NCBI RefSeq assembly: GCF_036898095.1
Contig: NC_090743.1
Location: 24,253,214-24,317,213 of the forward strand
Source of the DNA: Palaemon carinicauda
Taxonomy: Eukaryota > Arthropoda > Malacostraca > Decapoda > Palaemonidae
Length of the DNA stretch: 64,000 nucleotides
Reading direction: 5' to 3'
In this document: positions 1-11,445 of the stretch, in pieces
Numbering within the stretch: position 1 is the first letter of the stretch
How the letters are laid out: every line of letters starts with the position of its first letter
Made by a program: the position numbers and the translations under genes
The notes under the pieces: generated by a model
Database searches by the model: none
The model's input: only the letters and a program-made list of their open reading frames with translations
What the model was told of the DNA's origin: nothing

Positions 1-804
1 AGAATTTCAAAGCCTGCCAGTCTCTGAAAAGCATGTCACTGAATCTACCAAAATGAGGACTGCCAATCTTTGTGAAATTATGTGGGAAGCAATACCTTAG
101 CGGGCATTATTTGTATTCCCTGAGAGGATGATTAAATTTTTCCTTTAGCTCAATGAAAAATTGAATAAACTGCATAAACTAACTAGGACAGCTATATGGA
201 CAATCTCACGCATGCACACCTTAGCAAAGGGTCTACCTTTGAATAATATTTGACAAACATCCTTTCAAACTTGTAGAAGCAGAGTACAGTAGTTGCAAAT
301 ACAAGACAAGTGTGATGGACAGGTGGACGATCTCTATTCAAGCACATTAATTCGTCATGATCTCCCTTTGAAGCAAGTTTGTCTCAAGGAGTTAGATTGG
401 ATTGGATTTATGAATTTGGGCTACTTATCCAAGCACTGTAGCCTGTGAAGCCATTCAGCACCCAAGTACAACTTGGGTAAAACCCAACAATTGAACTAAG
501 AAGCAAAATTTGAAGGAAGTTGGACAGCAAGATGGAAGGAAACAGGAATGGAGGTATATCAAAAAATCAAAAAGTGAGTGGTGCAAGGGTCCAAAAACAA
601 AGATCTTTTAGTGAACTTTACACACTAACCCACAACGAAGATGTACCCAGATTTACAGGATAGGATTTAGATTCCTTCTTTTAGCATACCACCTCTATGT
701 TGACTTTTGTATAATAAAGAAACGCACAATTAACTATTAAAACAATTTTTCTATGAAGTGTTATACTTATGGAACTTCAACCTTTTTTTACTTCAACTAA
801 ATAA
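1..804. other. No recognisable gene
   Basis: AT-rich sequence downstream of TAF9. I see no long reading frame, known repeat or RNA gene. Confidence 0.5.
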
Positions 805-910
805 AACAAAATTTGGGTGCTGGGCCAGATAGTGCTGTAACCCTTTTCCAAGTTATTTTAGACATAGCTTCTTTTCAGTACATATTTCTATACTGTATAC
901 AGTACAGAAC
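805..910 (+). repeat. 106-bp direct repeat, copy 1
   Basis: The sequence from AACAAAATTTGGGTG to CAGTACAGAAC occurs again, apparently identical, at 2074-2179. The two copies flank a 1.16-kb retroelement-derived segment. Confidence 0.92.
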
Positions 911-2073
911 CGTCTTGGGAGGCTCCTTCTCGGCGATGTCCTCGGCTGCAGAAGTGACTGAAAAACACGCCAAAGAGGCTGGAGAAGAATTAGGGACATT
1001 TTTTCCCCCACATGGGGTCATCAGAGGAGACGTGGCCTGCTTGCACCCGGACTCCGTCTCCCAACACACTCCCGCCCCTCCCTCAAGCCCCTCTCTCGTC
1101 TGGAACGACGCCACAACCCCACTATCCTGAAGATCAGACTCTTGGGGAAGGGCCGCGGCCCTCTTCCCCACAACGGACTTACCTCGTCCCCTACTCTGGG
1201 TAGGGGAGGGTGGTAGGGAAGCTCTGTCAGACGAGACGCCCGGCGAAGCAAGGGGGGAAGGGGTGCTAGTCTTCTTAGGCGACCTCTTCGTCGCCTACTT
1301 CTTCTTGGTGCTATACCGCACCCACTCCGACTCCTGGGAAAGAGCAATGGGCACTTCCCCACAACTGACTTACCTCGTCCCCTACTCTGGGTAGGGGAGG
1401 ATGGCTGTATAAAGAAGCTCCATCCGGCGAGGCATCGGGAGAAGTAAGTGGCGAGGAGAGGCTCGTCTTCCTATGAGACCTCTTGGACGCATTCTTCTTC
1501 TTGGTGCCGAAGCGCACCCACTGCACCACGTTCCAGGACTCGCACTCCGGACACGTGGCTGTAGGAGAACATAAGCTGCCCCTACACGACGAACACAGAG
1601 GATAAGGGTAGGAAGGATGATTTATTGTTAATTTGTTCTCTTCAGCTATTTATTTCCTAATTTCATTTCCTCACTGGGCTATTTTTCCTTATTGGAGCCC
1701 CTGGGCTTAAAGCATCTTGCTTTTCCAAAAAGGGCTGTAGCTAGGATAGTAATAATAATAATAATAATAATGGGTCCACGTGGGGACCGCGAAAGACACA
1801 AAAGGGGGGTCGGGGACACAGGGTCGCACTAGGTAAGGAGAGAGCGTCGAGATGTTATCACGACGCGACCAGAGAGCTTACTGGAGATCGAGACCTGAGC
1901 AAGCATGCTCTCTGACCTGGGGGATAGCCTCAGGGCATGTTCCACTCCACCTGAGGTTACCCCTCATAGAAAACGGGACTATAGGGTAAACTACACAAAA
2001 CTCAGGTTGGTTGGGAGGAGATCCCAGATACTCCTAAGAAAGTAGTTCGAGGTAAGTATTCTGTGTTGGAACA
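911..2073 (-). mobile_element. Composite retroelement fragment (gag-like Cys-rich region, duplicated, plus SINE tail)
   Basis: On the minus strand, about 1600 down to 1510 encodes a Cys-rich stretch (CSSCRG, then CPECESWNVVQW). It has the same layout as the N-terminal Cys domain of the DIRS gag proteins in this window. The downstream block ending in PPLPRVGDEVS is present twice in tandem (near 1170-1360 and 1360-1550, period about 190 bp). From about 1625 to 1772 there is a plus-strand SINE 3' end with an (AAT)n tail. No complete gene survives. The parent element is not identified. Confidence 0.6.
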
Positions 2074-2179
2074 AACAAAATTTGGGTGCTGGGCCAGATA
2101 GTGCTGTAACCCTTTTCCAAGTTATTTTAGACATAGCTTCTTTTCAGTACATATTTCTATACTGTATACAGTACAGAAC
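2074..2179 (+). repeat. 106-bp direct repeat, copy 2
   Basis: Second apparently identical copy of the 805-910 repeat. It abuts the presumed TAF9 3' end region. Confidence 0.92.
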
Positions 2180-2281
2180 GGTACTTAGTTCAACTTCACC
2201 CTGTCATATCAAATTATATACAAGCCAAAACATACTCAAGAGGTCAAAGTTATTAGGATATGAGGACATATAAACATTAAC

Positions 2282-2287
2282 TTTATT
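2282..2287 (-). terminator. Candidate TAF9 polyadenylation signal
   Basis: The minus strand reads AATAAA here, about 300 nt after the TAF9 stop. This would give a 3' UTR of about 320 nt. Another AT-rich AATAAA-like match exists nearby on the plus strand, so the assignment is tentative. Confidence 0.4.
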
Positions 2288-2589
2288 TACAAATGATTTT
2301 ATATGGACGTACAAAATTTTTAAAATTTTTCTATTGCATGAAAAAAAATAAATCCTACATCACACTTCACAATAAAGTTTGCACAAGTCAAAAGTAAACA
2401 AGAAAGCAAATATAAATTTTTAACAATTCTTTTTCGTTTGAAAAACATAGTCCTTCACTTAATATTACAATACATTATACAACAATTATAAAAGGAGAAA
2501 GGAGAATCTAGAGAATATGAAATAGGAAACTTAAAACAAACTGAAAGGTAGATGGAAATAGTAAAGGTGGATTTACAGATAAAAATTAA

Positions 2590-2747
2590 CTACTGGATAG
2601 CATCAAATTCATCATCCTCTCGTTTTCTTTTTACAGCGGCAGAATCCATTTCCAACTTGACTCCTGAGGCTGAGGAAACGTTAACCATGACATTACTGGA
2701 CACAGTATTGCCACCTGACGACAGCTGAATCTTCGGAGTGCTTCCCC
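2590..2747 (-). CDS. TAF9: TAF9 exon 5 (C-terminus and stop)
   Basis: The exon reads GSTPKIQLSSGGNTVSS after a split Gly codon, and ends AAVKRKREDDEFDAIQ then TAG at 2590. The KRKREDD acidic tail matches the TAF9 C-terminus. The acceptor TCCAATCCTGCAG is preceded by a GCTAACG branch-point-like motif, and it is the only nearby AG that restores phase 1 without meeting a stop. The open frame continues upstream to 2820, but acceptors further upstream give a stop or the wrong phase. Confidence 0.9.
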
Positions 2748-3370
2748 CTGCAGGATTGGAAACGTTAGCAATTATGAAGTAGTAATGGCTTTCATCATCA
2801 CTATTGCCAGCAGTAATCATATTTTTAGGTCAGATTTTCACTGTACAAGATTAGACGTCAAAGTTCTCTTTAAAAACTTCTGTATTGCGCAAATGCTGCT
2901 TAAATTCCCATCTCTTCCCATCTATGGCCTTTTCAAGATTTTATGGGCTGGTCTCAAGGCTTTTATCCAGATAATCATAAATTTACTACTTTTCTGAATA
3001 TATTCTCTTCTTTCCTTCTCATCATTTAAAAACATAGGGTAACAAGAACCCTTACTGTACCAAGGTCATAAATGTGTACCTTCAATGTAAATTCCTTTCA
3101 AGTTTATTTCATTGCTTCAAACTAAGGATTGATCTGAAAAAAATTAAATTCTAACAAGAGAAATTCTTAAGAGCAATTCTGATGATTTACCAAAATAAAA
3201 AATAAGGCCACAGTACTGAACTGCTTTAAATGAAAGTTTAATAATTGAATTTATAACTAAAACAATATATCAACAAATGCAAACCAAATCTTATTTTCTA
3301 TCTTCTGATTCTGAACACTATCTAGTGTCGGGGTAACTATTCAGAATTCATGCCTTGGTTAAATCTTTCA

Positions 3371-4013
3371 TTATTATTATTATTATTATTATTATTTGCT
3401 AAGCTACAACCCTAGTTGGAAAAGCATAATGCTATAAGCCCAGGGGCCCCAACAGGGAAAATAGCTCAGTGAGGAAGGGAAGAGGAAAATTAGAAAAATT
3501 CTAAGAACAATTACATTAAAATAAATATTCCCTAAATAAACTATAAAAACTTTAACAAAACCGGAGAAAGAAAAATTAGATAGAATAACGTGACCGAGTG
3601 TACCCTCAAGCAAGAGAACTCCAATCCAAGACAGTGGAAGGCCATGGTACAGAGGCTATGGCACTACCCAAGACTAGACAACAATGGTTTGATTTTGGAG
3701 TGTCCTTCTCCTAGAAGAGCTGCTTACCACAGCTAAAGAGTCTCTTCTACCCTTACAAGGAGGAAAGTGGCCACTGAACAATTACAGTGCAGTAAGAAGA
3801 ATTGTTTGGTAATCTCAGTGTTGTCAGGTGTATGAGGACAGAGGAGAATATGTAAAGAATAGGCCAGACTATTCGGTGTATGTGTAGGCAAAGGGAAAAT
3901 GAACCGTAACCAGAGAGAAGGATCCAATGTAATACCGTCTGGCCAGTCAAAGACCCCATAACTCTCTAGCGGTAGTATCTCAACGGGTGGCTGGTGCCCT
4001 GGCCAACCTACTA
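3371..4013 (-). mobile_element. SINE-like element, family A, minus orientation
   Basis: Begins (in element sense) near 4013 with the shared head GGTAGTAGGTTGGCCAGGGC and ends with GTAGCTTAGCAAAT followed by (AAT)n near 3371. At least seven related full or partial copies occur in the window (27735-28396, 39309-39774, 56985-57510, 59184-59882, and pieces at 1625, 19765 and 55281). The length is about 650-700 bp. The family is not named here. A Pol III-type head is possible but was not demonstrated. Confidence 0.75.
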
Positions 4014-5439
4014 CCTTCAAACGCTTCTGAGCCTTCTACTCCGTACTCTTCATTCTCTTCCTGAGTCCATTGGGTTCTTGTTTCCTTATAAGAATGACTT
4101 GGAATATAAATTAGACGCAGTAATCCTGAATGATTGTAAATAATACTAAAGTTTGGCTACAGACTCCCTTTTGTTGCTAGTGAAATGCTTTCTCACTTAA
4201 ACTTTCTATGCATTCCCTTTGACTTTCTCCACTTCACTGTCCAAGTACTGATTTCAACTAAGCCACCTTCCATTTTTCCTTTTAAAACAAAAATGAATCC
4301 TTCCTCAAGACCCAGGAGAATCTAGAAATGTATCTGAAATCTCTAACTAATTTATAATTAGAAAAGCCCGTAAGAAACTTGTGGAGAAATTGGCTTATCA
4401 ATTCACACACTTGAACTTTCTTTTAGAACTGTACCAAAAATTGATAACAGATTTCAACTTTCAAACCAACAGTCTATTACTTAAAATCCTAATATCCATT
4501 ACATATATTACTTGAACCTTTATTTCATTAAGATTCCTTTCTCTAACATGATGAATCAAATTATCTATATGATTATTGATGAAAACCCTGCAGGGCAACT
4601 TACAAAAATATCAGTCTGGCATAAGGCTTTGTCCATCCTACTTCTCCAAATTTGGTTTAGAGAGATCACAGATCAAATTAGTTTAATATTTTTCTCAAAA
4701 TCAATTAAATAAATGATTTTTTATATGATGCCATACCATTTTTCTTTATTCCAGTTTCTAATGCTTTTATCATTCATGTATAAATTAATTTAATGAAACA
4801 GAGACACATTTCCCAACTACCACACAGTTTGCCCAAAGGCTTTGTTCCTAAATTTGAGTTGAAAATTGGAGCAAGAAATCTAAGTTGGGTCATTACGTAA
4901 GATATGAAAGGGGCTGAAAAATAGAAATGGCAATTGTAAATTCCAGCAATGATTATAATCAGAGACAATTTAGCTATAAATTGTAAAACAATCTTATGCA
5001 GAGCACAAGTTTGTGTTTTCTCCAACTACAAGGAAACCTTCCATCCCTGTCCCATCTCCAACAAATAAATATTATTAGTGGTTTCCAAACAGTTTTCCAT
5101 TCATTGTGTAAGTCTCCCTTCACCCCTCTCTTCCAGACTAATGTATCTATAGCTTGCTCTCCCTGAAAAAAGTCTGCCTCTCTGACTTTCATTTTTTAGC
5201 TAACATTTCTCTAAAAAAAATTCCAAAGCTTAGGATCATCTTACTTCACCCCTCTCTACTCTTGTGTCCTTACAATATTATTTGCTTGCCTAGTTTGTAG
5301 GATTCTTTCATCTTTAGAGACCCACTATGTATCTGGTCTGAATTATATTCCTGAACAACACTTCCATCAGTTTGAAGGTGACCTGGAATTTGCGCTCTGC
5401 ACATCTTTTTCACCCTAATATCGAATCCGCCACTTATTC

Positions 5440-5760
5440 TTTTCCTTTTAGGTCGCTCATGAATGTCAGAAACAAGAGACAGTGACAATGCCCTAGAGAT
5501 TGACCATATATATACATATGATCAGCACACAAGGTCCTTCTCATTCAAGCTAAGACCAGGAAGTGCCAGGCAAAGGCTACTGATGACCCAGTAGGTACAG
5601 TAGACTTATAGTCTCCCCCAAACCCCACATCCCTAGGTCACAATAATAGTTAAGTTGCAGACACTACAAGACTATAGAGCTTGAGTGGGTCTGAACCCCC
5701 ACTAACAGATAGCCAGGCAGGGATGTTTCCAAAAGACCACCACAAGCACAGTTGGAAATA
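5440..5760 (+). repeat. Dispersed repeat sharing a block with 26500-26600 (inverted)
   Basis: The block GACAATGCCCTAGAGATTGA and the following ATATATACATATG tract recur on the opposite strand at about 26510-26580. Family unknown. Confidence 0.6.
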
Positions 5761-6017
5761 TTCATTGGTCTACCTGCGAAGGTTAATTACTCTTACCTTA
5801 CCACTACCTTAATTTACCTTCTAATATCCCTTCAGCATTTGAAATTTAACTTGACTTGCCTTTCCTTAAACAAATATGGCCCAATTATTTCAGTTCATCA
5901 ATTTAACTTCATCAAAATTACTTTTACCAATATCTGCAGACCTTTAAAACCTCACCATTTTTTACATTTTCAAAGGATTTATCAGTTTGATAAGCCATCT
6001 GTTGGCCAAACTTGCTG

Positions 6018-6340
6018 CCATTACAAACTAGGCTACAGCCCCAGTTGGAAAAGCAGGATGCTATAATACCTAGGCCTCCAATAGAGAGAAAAAAAAGTCC
6101 AGTGAGGAAAGGAAATAAACTATATGTGAGAAGTAATAAACAAAAAAAATTCTAAAATATTTTAAGATCAGTAACATTAAAATATACCTGCCATGTATAA
6201 AATATGAAGAGAGACTTATGTCAACCTGTTCAACATTATAAATTTGAACATCTGAAGTTCCACTGATTCAACAGCAAGATTGGGAAGATCATTCCACAAT
6301 CTGGTCACAGTTGGAATAAAACTTATAGAAGACAAAACTC
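6018..6340 (-). mobile_element. SINE/LINE-tail repeat, family B, short copy
   Basis: The left end (CTACAGCCCCAGTTGGAAAAGC) matches the 3' tail of family A. Further right it carries a different module that includes GGAAGATCATTCCACAATCT, shared with 6630-7260. Confidence 0.6.
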
Positions 6341-6629
6341 ATTTCCTGTGAAAACTCTTTACCACTTAATAATCAATTATTTTAAATCAGCTGATAGATT
6401 CATAATATCCACTCCAATACCAGTCTCTAGTTAGTTTCTCAAAGCCATTCTCTTGCCTATTCTATTCCTACTCTTTTAACAGCTACCTTCATCCTACCTT
6501 CTCTAATCCCTTTTATTGCCAATTCAATCCTCTATATTTTTCCCTTTACCTTCCTTTCATCTTCTGTTGATTGCCCTCAATCTTAATCTGTCACATCCTC
6601 ATTTTATTAACTATGATTCCTGGATACAA

Positions 6630-7260
6630 TATTATTACTTGCTAAGCTACCACCATGGTTGGAAAAGCAGGGTGCAAAAAGCCCATGGGCTCTAACAGGG
6701 AAAGTAACCCAGTGAAGAAAGGAAGTAAGGGGATATCAAATAACCTATATACAGTATAAGCAATGAATGAAAATATAAAATAATTTAAGATTATCAACAA
6801 CGTTAAATTAGATCAGTCATATATAAATCATAAAAGGCGACTATGTCAACCTGCTCAGCATAAAAAGTTTTACAGTTTGAATTCCTGAAGTTCCACAGAT
6901 TAAACTGCCTGATTAGGAAGATCATTCCACAATCTGGTCACAGCTGGAACAGAACTTCTAGAATACTGTACCTTATGATGGAGAAAGTATGGCTGTTAGA
7001 ATTAACTGCATACCTAGTACTACAACAAACAGGAGGGTACAATCTAGGAAGGTTTGAGTGCAATGGATGATCTGAATGACTTTGCCAGAGATTACTATCC
7101 AAATTGGGAATAAGAAATTTAATAGACTGCTGCAAGTTTTTATACAACAAATCAATTTGAGTCTGCAGAAGAATACTCAACACAAGGTAGAATGAAGGAA
7201 TTAGTGTACTTCTTAAAGATAGACTGATCACCAAATATTTTAAATTTTCTCAATAAGAAA
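6630..7260 (-). mobile_element. SINE/LINE-tail repeat, family B, longer copy
   Basis: Same structure as 6018-6340 but longer. A family-A-like tail at about 6640-6700 is followed by GGAAGATCATTCCACAATCT and then several hundred bases of family-B-specific sequence. The frames are broken. Confidence 0.6.
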
Positions 7261-8236
7261 ATTTTTTGTGCAATTGAAGAAGATACTGACCAAATGCGTT
7301 TCTCAAAAGTACATTCAATGCCTCAAAGTTTCTACTTAGAAGTTTTGCTTCCTCTCATATCCAACTCTTCAAATACTCATTATAAAAATTTCATTACAAA
7401 TATCTGTCAATAGTATGCATTTCTAATTTTCTACCAACTTACTTTGAAAGAGAGCATTGTTCAAATTGCTAAAACTCTTTCTAAAAAATTATATTTTAAT
7501 AAAAAGAAATAACCATTGGCAATACACTCATCAGTTTATATTAGCCTTTACTCTTGACTTCATAAAAGGCTAAAGTCAAATGATAAGTTTGTGTTTGCAA
7601 CACACTGGGAGTATAGTTTACAACCTATATACAACATTCTTTTTCTTCCACTTTGTTTTTTATATTTTTCAGGTGGGCTTATTGTCCCTGTTTGGCATTC
7701 TTTTTTGTCACCCTTCTCAACAGAAAGGTATTTAATGACATTAGTTTGACCAGATTACTTTCACACCTCACCTATGAAGCCCTCTTTACTCCTCCTACAA
7801 TGATTTCTCTCTCTCTGTTTTCTACTGGCACTATTTCAATCACAGTTTCACTGAACTAAAAGAGAAAATCTTCAACCCCATAGGTAACTTGGTAACACCA
7901 ATCAAGCTAACTCTTCCCACATTTACTGTGTTATCATGATCATTAAAAGAGGGGAGTTTATTCTCCACCATAACTCAAACTCGACTCTTACTGGAAATCA
8001 TTGCTCCTCAAGTTACGATTCAGTGACTGCTTGTTGCCTTACCCTACTAATGTTTGGATTACTCTTCCTGCTTCTGTAAGAAGGTGGTCTATCATTTTCC
8101 TATTCCTATTTTCCTTTGGCCCTGGGCCAGAGGAGGGAATTAGTTTCCCTACCCAACTGGCATTTGCTTTTTAAAAAATTAAACAATTAAAAAATATAAA
8201 CTCCAACAAAATATAGATTAAAAAGCTAACACTTAC

Positions 8237-8480
8237 CAGGAGGACCTGGAGTAACCTTGAAGATGGGTCTGTTGACACTGACAATCTTTTGAGTTGGACC
8301 TGAGGCAATACCAGTTGCTGGCTTTTGTACTAAAGTTACAGCCTGAGTATTTCCAGTTTTAGTTGCCACCATTGATATTGTGGGTTTGATGGGTGTGGCT
8401 GAAATTTTCATACCACCACCACCACCTCCAAGGCTAATGCGGGCATTGCCCCCACCCAAGCTGTTGGACATGCCCAACTT
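8237..8480 (-). CDS. TAF9: TAF9 exon 4 (linker, Gly-rich then Ser/Thr/Pro-rich)
   Basis: The acceptor ...TTTTTACAG precedes 8480. The exon begins KLGMSNSLGGGNARISLGGG and continues with a low-complexity Thr/Val/Lys segment ending in TPGPP plus one base. Human TAF9 has a comparable poorly conserved Ser/Thr/Pro-rich stretch here. The donor GTAAGT is at 8236 in phase 1. The frame agrees with exon 3 and with the acceptor chosen for exon 5. Confidence 0.88.
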
Positions 8481-8740
8481 CTGTAAAAAGAAAGGGAAGC
8501 ATGCTGATCAATCAAAGCAAAACAAAGATTGCATTAGGAGGAGCAAGAAGACTTATGAAATATTGGACTGTATTAGCTTCAAGAACTATAATTTTCCTAA
8601 TTACTTCTATTTTCATTCCCTATGCTCATTGCTGACAACAAACCAGAACTAAGACTACTTTGTCAGAACTTTACAAAAAAAAAAAAATTACCAGTCAAAT
8701 AAATAATTCTATGACATTTAAAATTTAATTTAATGATTAC

Positions 8741-8875
8741 CTTTTTAGACAATTTCACCCTGTAATTACAGGCAGATAGACAATAACGATCAGGGGGTAA
8801 GCGAATTCCATGTTGATTCGCTTTAATTGGTGGCAGTGGGTTTGAGTTTCTAGTTCTTGCTAACTCTAGCAACAG
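8741..8875 (-). CDS. TAF9: TAF9 exon 3 (conserved TAF9 core)
   Basis: The exon encodes exactly 45 codons, starting [15 protein letters not shown] and including [18 protein letters not shown]. This continues directly from the SPPPRD of exon 2 and is the most conserved part of TAF9 outside the histone fold. The acceptor is ...TTTCAG and the donor GTAATC (8740). Phase is 0 at both ends. The next intron is only about 260 bp, probably the ancestral size, in contrast to the transposon-expanded neighbours. Confidence 0.93.
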
Positions 8876-9566
8876 CTGAAAGAGAATATAAATATATAAG
8901 TAAACCAATCAAATAAAAGGAATAAAATTGGAACAATACCCTAAATATATATACTTTCCTGAGCTTCCTCAAAAAACATACAGTGTAATGTTATTCTACA
9001 CCACACAGGGCACAATTAATTACCCTCTGAAGACAAATCAGTGCTGTAACTAAAAATTTGAATATTACAAAATGCTCATTTAGCTATCTATCTCCCAACA
9101 GGGTAAGTAGCCATCTGCATCAGGAAATTGCCATTGGTTCAAAATGTAAATGACAATTACTAAAGTAAGTATGTACAGAAAAGATAACTTTCATTTCCCT
9201 TAAAAATAGCTTATTTGTCAGGTGCAACAGTGGAACTGGACTCAAAATGGCGATTACATATCCTTCATTAAAATAAAAAATTTCAATATTTGTATTTTTT
9301 CTAAATGTACAAACTTGAGTCCTTTACTAGAAGTATGTTTTTAACTTGGCTGGAACTTCGGCTGTTAAAATATACGAGGTGCCAGAAGTTACTGGCGGGT
9401 GGATGGGAAGTCCCACCCCCAACCAGTACACTAAGAAACCACTTTGACCTTCACCTATGGCTTGCAGGGTGGTTGATGTAGGAAGTGAAACTTAGTGCTA
9501 AAGTTTGTGCAGTTAAGAAAAATAAAATATTTTAAAATGATATTTTAATTATAAAATAAATTTTTG

Positions 9567-9733
9567 AATATACTTACCCGGTGAATATATAATAGCTGCA
9601 ACTCTGCGGCTCGACAGACAACATACTTAAAAAACTCGCGAGCGATCGCTATGCAGGTTGCGGGTGTGCCCACCAGCGCCAACTGTCGGCCAGATACCAC
9701 TCTCGAATGTAAACAAAACCTTCAATTCTTCTC
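9567..9733 (+). repeat. D1 left inverted terminal repeat
   Basis: Matches the reverse complement of 15895-16055 with only a few mismatches. It includes the palindrome AGCGATCGCT (9641-9650), which has one base changed in the right copy. Confidence 0.9.
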
Positions 9734-9778
9734 GTCCCACTGCGTCTCTATTGGGGAGGAAGGGAGGGTCGTTTAATT

Positions 9779-9873
9779 TATATATTCACCGGGTAAGTAT
9801 ATTCAAAAATTTATTTTATAATTAAAATATCATTTTTAAATATTTAACTTAGCCGGTGAATATATAATAGCTG
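9779..9873 (+). repeat. D1 internal complementary region (ICR)
   Basis: The first half is the reverse complement of the left terminus and the second half the reverse complement of the right terminus. They meet at a TCATTTTT-type junction near 9830-9838. This is the expected record of joined ends in a DIRS replication intermediate. Confidence 0.9.
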
Positions 9874-10272
9874 ATTCACACCCAAGGAGGTGGGTAGAGA
9901 CCAGAGTTAAATATGTTTACAGCGTATAAGCTAAGAGTTTTTTCATTTTGACAGTTATCAATATAACAAAACCAAAATAAATAGGTACCTGGTAAGGAAG
10001 TCGACTTAGACGATTACTCTGCCTTGTAAGTCTGTCTTCCTCACGGAGCCCAGCGATCCTCTTAGGATGCTGACAGACTCCTAGGAGCTGAAGTATCAAG
10101 GGCTGCAACCCATACAACAGGACCTCATCAAACCCCTAATCTGGGCGCTCTCAAGAAATGACTTTGACCACCCGCCAAATCAACCAGGATGCGAAAGGCT
10201 TCTTAGCCTTCCGAACAACCCATAAAAACAACATTAAAAACATTTCAAGAGACAGATTAAAAGGATATGGAA

Positions 10273-11445
10273 TTAGGGAATTGTAGTGGTTGAGCCCTCA
10301 CCCACTACTGCACTCGCTGCTACGAATGGTCCCAGTGTGTAGCAGTTCTCGTAAAGAGTCTGGACATCTTTCAAGTAAAATGACGCGAACACTGACTTGC
10401 TTCTCCAAAAGGTCGCGTCCATGATACTTTGCAGAGATCTATTTTGCTTAAAGGCCACGGAAGTTGCTACAGCTCTAACCTCGTGCGTCTTAACCTTAAG
10501 CAAAGATCGGTCTTCCTCACTCAAGTGTGAATGAGCTTCTCGTATTAACAATTTGATAAAATATGACAAAGCATTCTTTGACATAGGTAAGGATGGTTTC
10601 TTAACCGAACACCATAACGCTTCAGATTTGCCTCGTAAAGGTTTAGTACGAGCTAAGTAGAACTTAAGAGCTCTAACAGGGCATAATACTCTCTCTAGTT
10701 CATTGCCTACGATCTCCGATAAGCTAGGAATATCGAAAGATTTAGGCCAAGGACGAGAAGGCAGCTCATTCTTGGCTAGGAAACCAAGCTGCAGAGAACA
10801 AGTGGCTTTTTCTGACGAAAATCCGATGTTCTTGCTGAAGGCATGAAGCTCACTGACTCTTTTAGCCGAGGCCAAGCATACCAGGAAAAGTGTCTTAAGA
10901 GTGAGATCTTTCAGGGAGGCTGAATGTAAAGGCTCAAACCTGTCTGACATGAGGAATCTTAGGACCACGTCTAAATTCCACCCAGGCGTAGCCAAACGAC
11001 GTTCCTTAGAGGTCTCAAAAGACTTAAGGAGGTCTTGCAGATCTTTATTGTTGGAAAGATCTAAGCCTCTATGCCGGAAGACCGAGGCCAACATGCTTCT
11101 GTAGCCCTTGATCGTGGGAGCTGAAAGGGAGCGAACTTTTCTCAGGTATAAGAGAAAATCAGCGATTTGGGCTACAGAGGTACTGGACGAGGATACGGAA
11201 ACTGACTTGCACCAGTCTCGGAAGACTTCCCACTTCGATTGGTAAACTTTAATGGTAGAAGCTCTCCTCGCTCTAGCAATCGCACTGGCTGCCTCCTTCG
11301 AAAAGCCTCTAGCTCTCGAGAGTCTTTCGATAGTCTGAAGGCAGTCAGACGAAGAGCGTGGAGGCTTTGGTGTACCTTCTTTACGTGCGGCTGACGTAAA
11401 AGGTCTACTCTTAGAGGAAGACTTCTGGGAAAGTCTACCAGCCAT
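10273..11445 (-). CDS. D1 tyrosine recombinase (YR)
   Basis: The predicted protein is 390 residues from the ATG at 11445; D2 has the equivalent ATG and the same predicted length. A phage-integrase-like N-terminal SAM-like domain (VYQSKWEVFRDWCKS to SAPTIKGYRSML) precedes the catalytic domain. Visible catalytic residues are Arg in ASAKRVSELHAF, the HxxR pair in THEVRAVATSVAF, and the Tyr nucleophile in FASFYLKDV. In DIRS elements this enzyme integrates a circular DNA copy and replaces a DDE integrase. The frame is open without stops far upstream to 12921 over the RT frame, but similarity to recombinases begins only near the chosen ATG. It overlaps the RT frame by 274 nt in a different frame. 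Confidence 0.88.
   Translation of the reverse strand: MAGRLSQKSSSKSRPFTSAARKEGTPKPPRSSSDCLQTIERLSRARGFSKEAASAIARARRASTIKVYQSKWEVFRDWCKSVSVSSSSTSVAQIADFLLYLRKVRSLSAPTIKGYRSMLASVFRHRGLDLSNNKDLQDLLKSFETSKERRLATPGWNLDVVLRFLMSDRFEPLHSASLKDLTLKTLFLVCLASAKRVSELHAFSKNIGFSSEKATCSLQLGFLAKNELPSRPWPKSFDIPSLSEIVGNELERVLCPVRALKFYLARTKPLRGKSEALWCSVKKPSLPMSKNALSYFIKLLIREAHSHLSEEDRSLLKVKTHEVRAVATSVAFKQNRSLQSIMDATFWRSKSVFASFYLKDVQTLYENCYTLGPFVAASAVVGEGSTTTIP

Larger units (their letters stand above)
2748..8236 (-). other. TAF9 intron 4, with SINE-like copies
   Basis: The intron is bounded by GTAAGT at 8236 and the acceptor at 2748. It contains a near full-length SINE-like element (3371-4013), a repeat near 5440-5760 whose first part recurs inverted near 26500-26600, and two copies of a related repeat with a different 5' module (6018-6340, 6630-7260). 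The remainder is AT-rich with no supported gene. Confidence 0.8.

Noticed and set aside
2748..2820. Upstream extension of TAF9 exon 5 (in-frame open to 2820)
   Set aside because: Acceptors further left on the transcript give a stop or the wrong phase. The CCTGCAG acceptor with a branch-like GCTAACG restores the frame.
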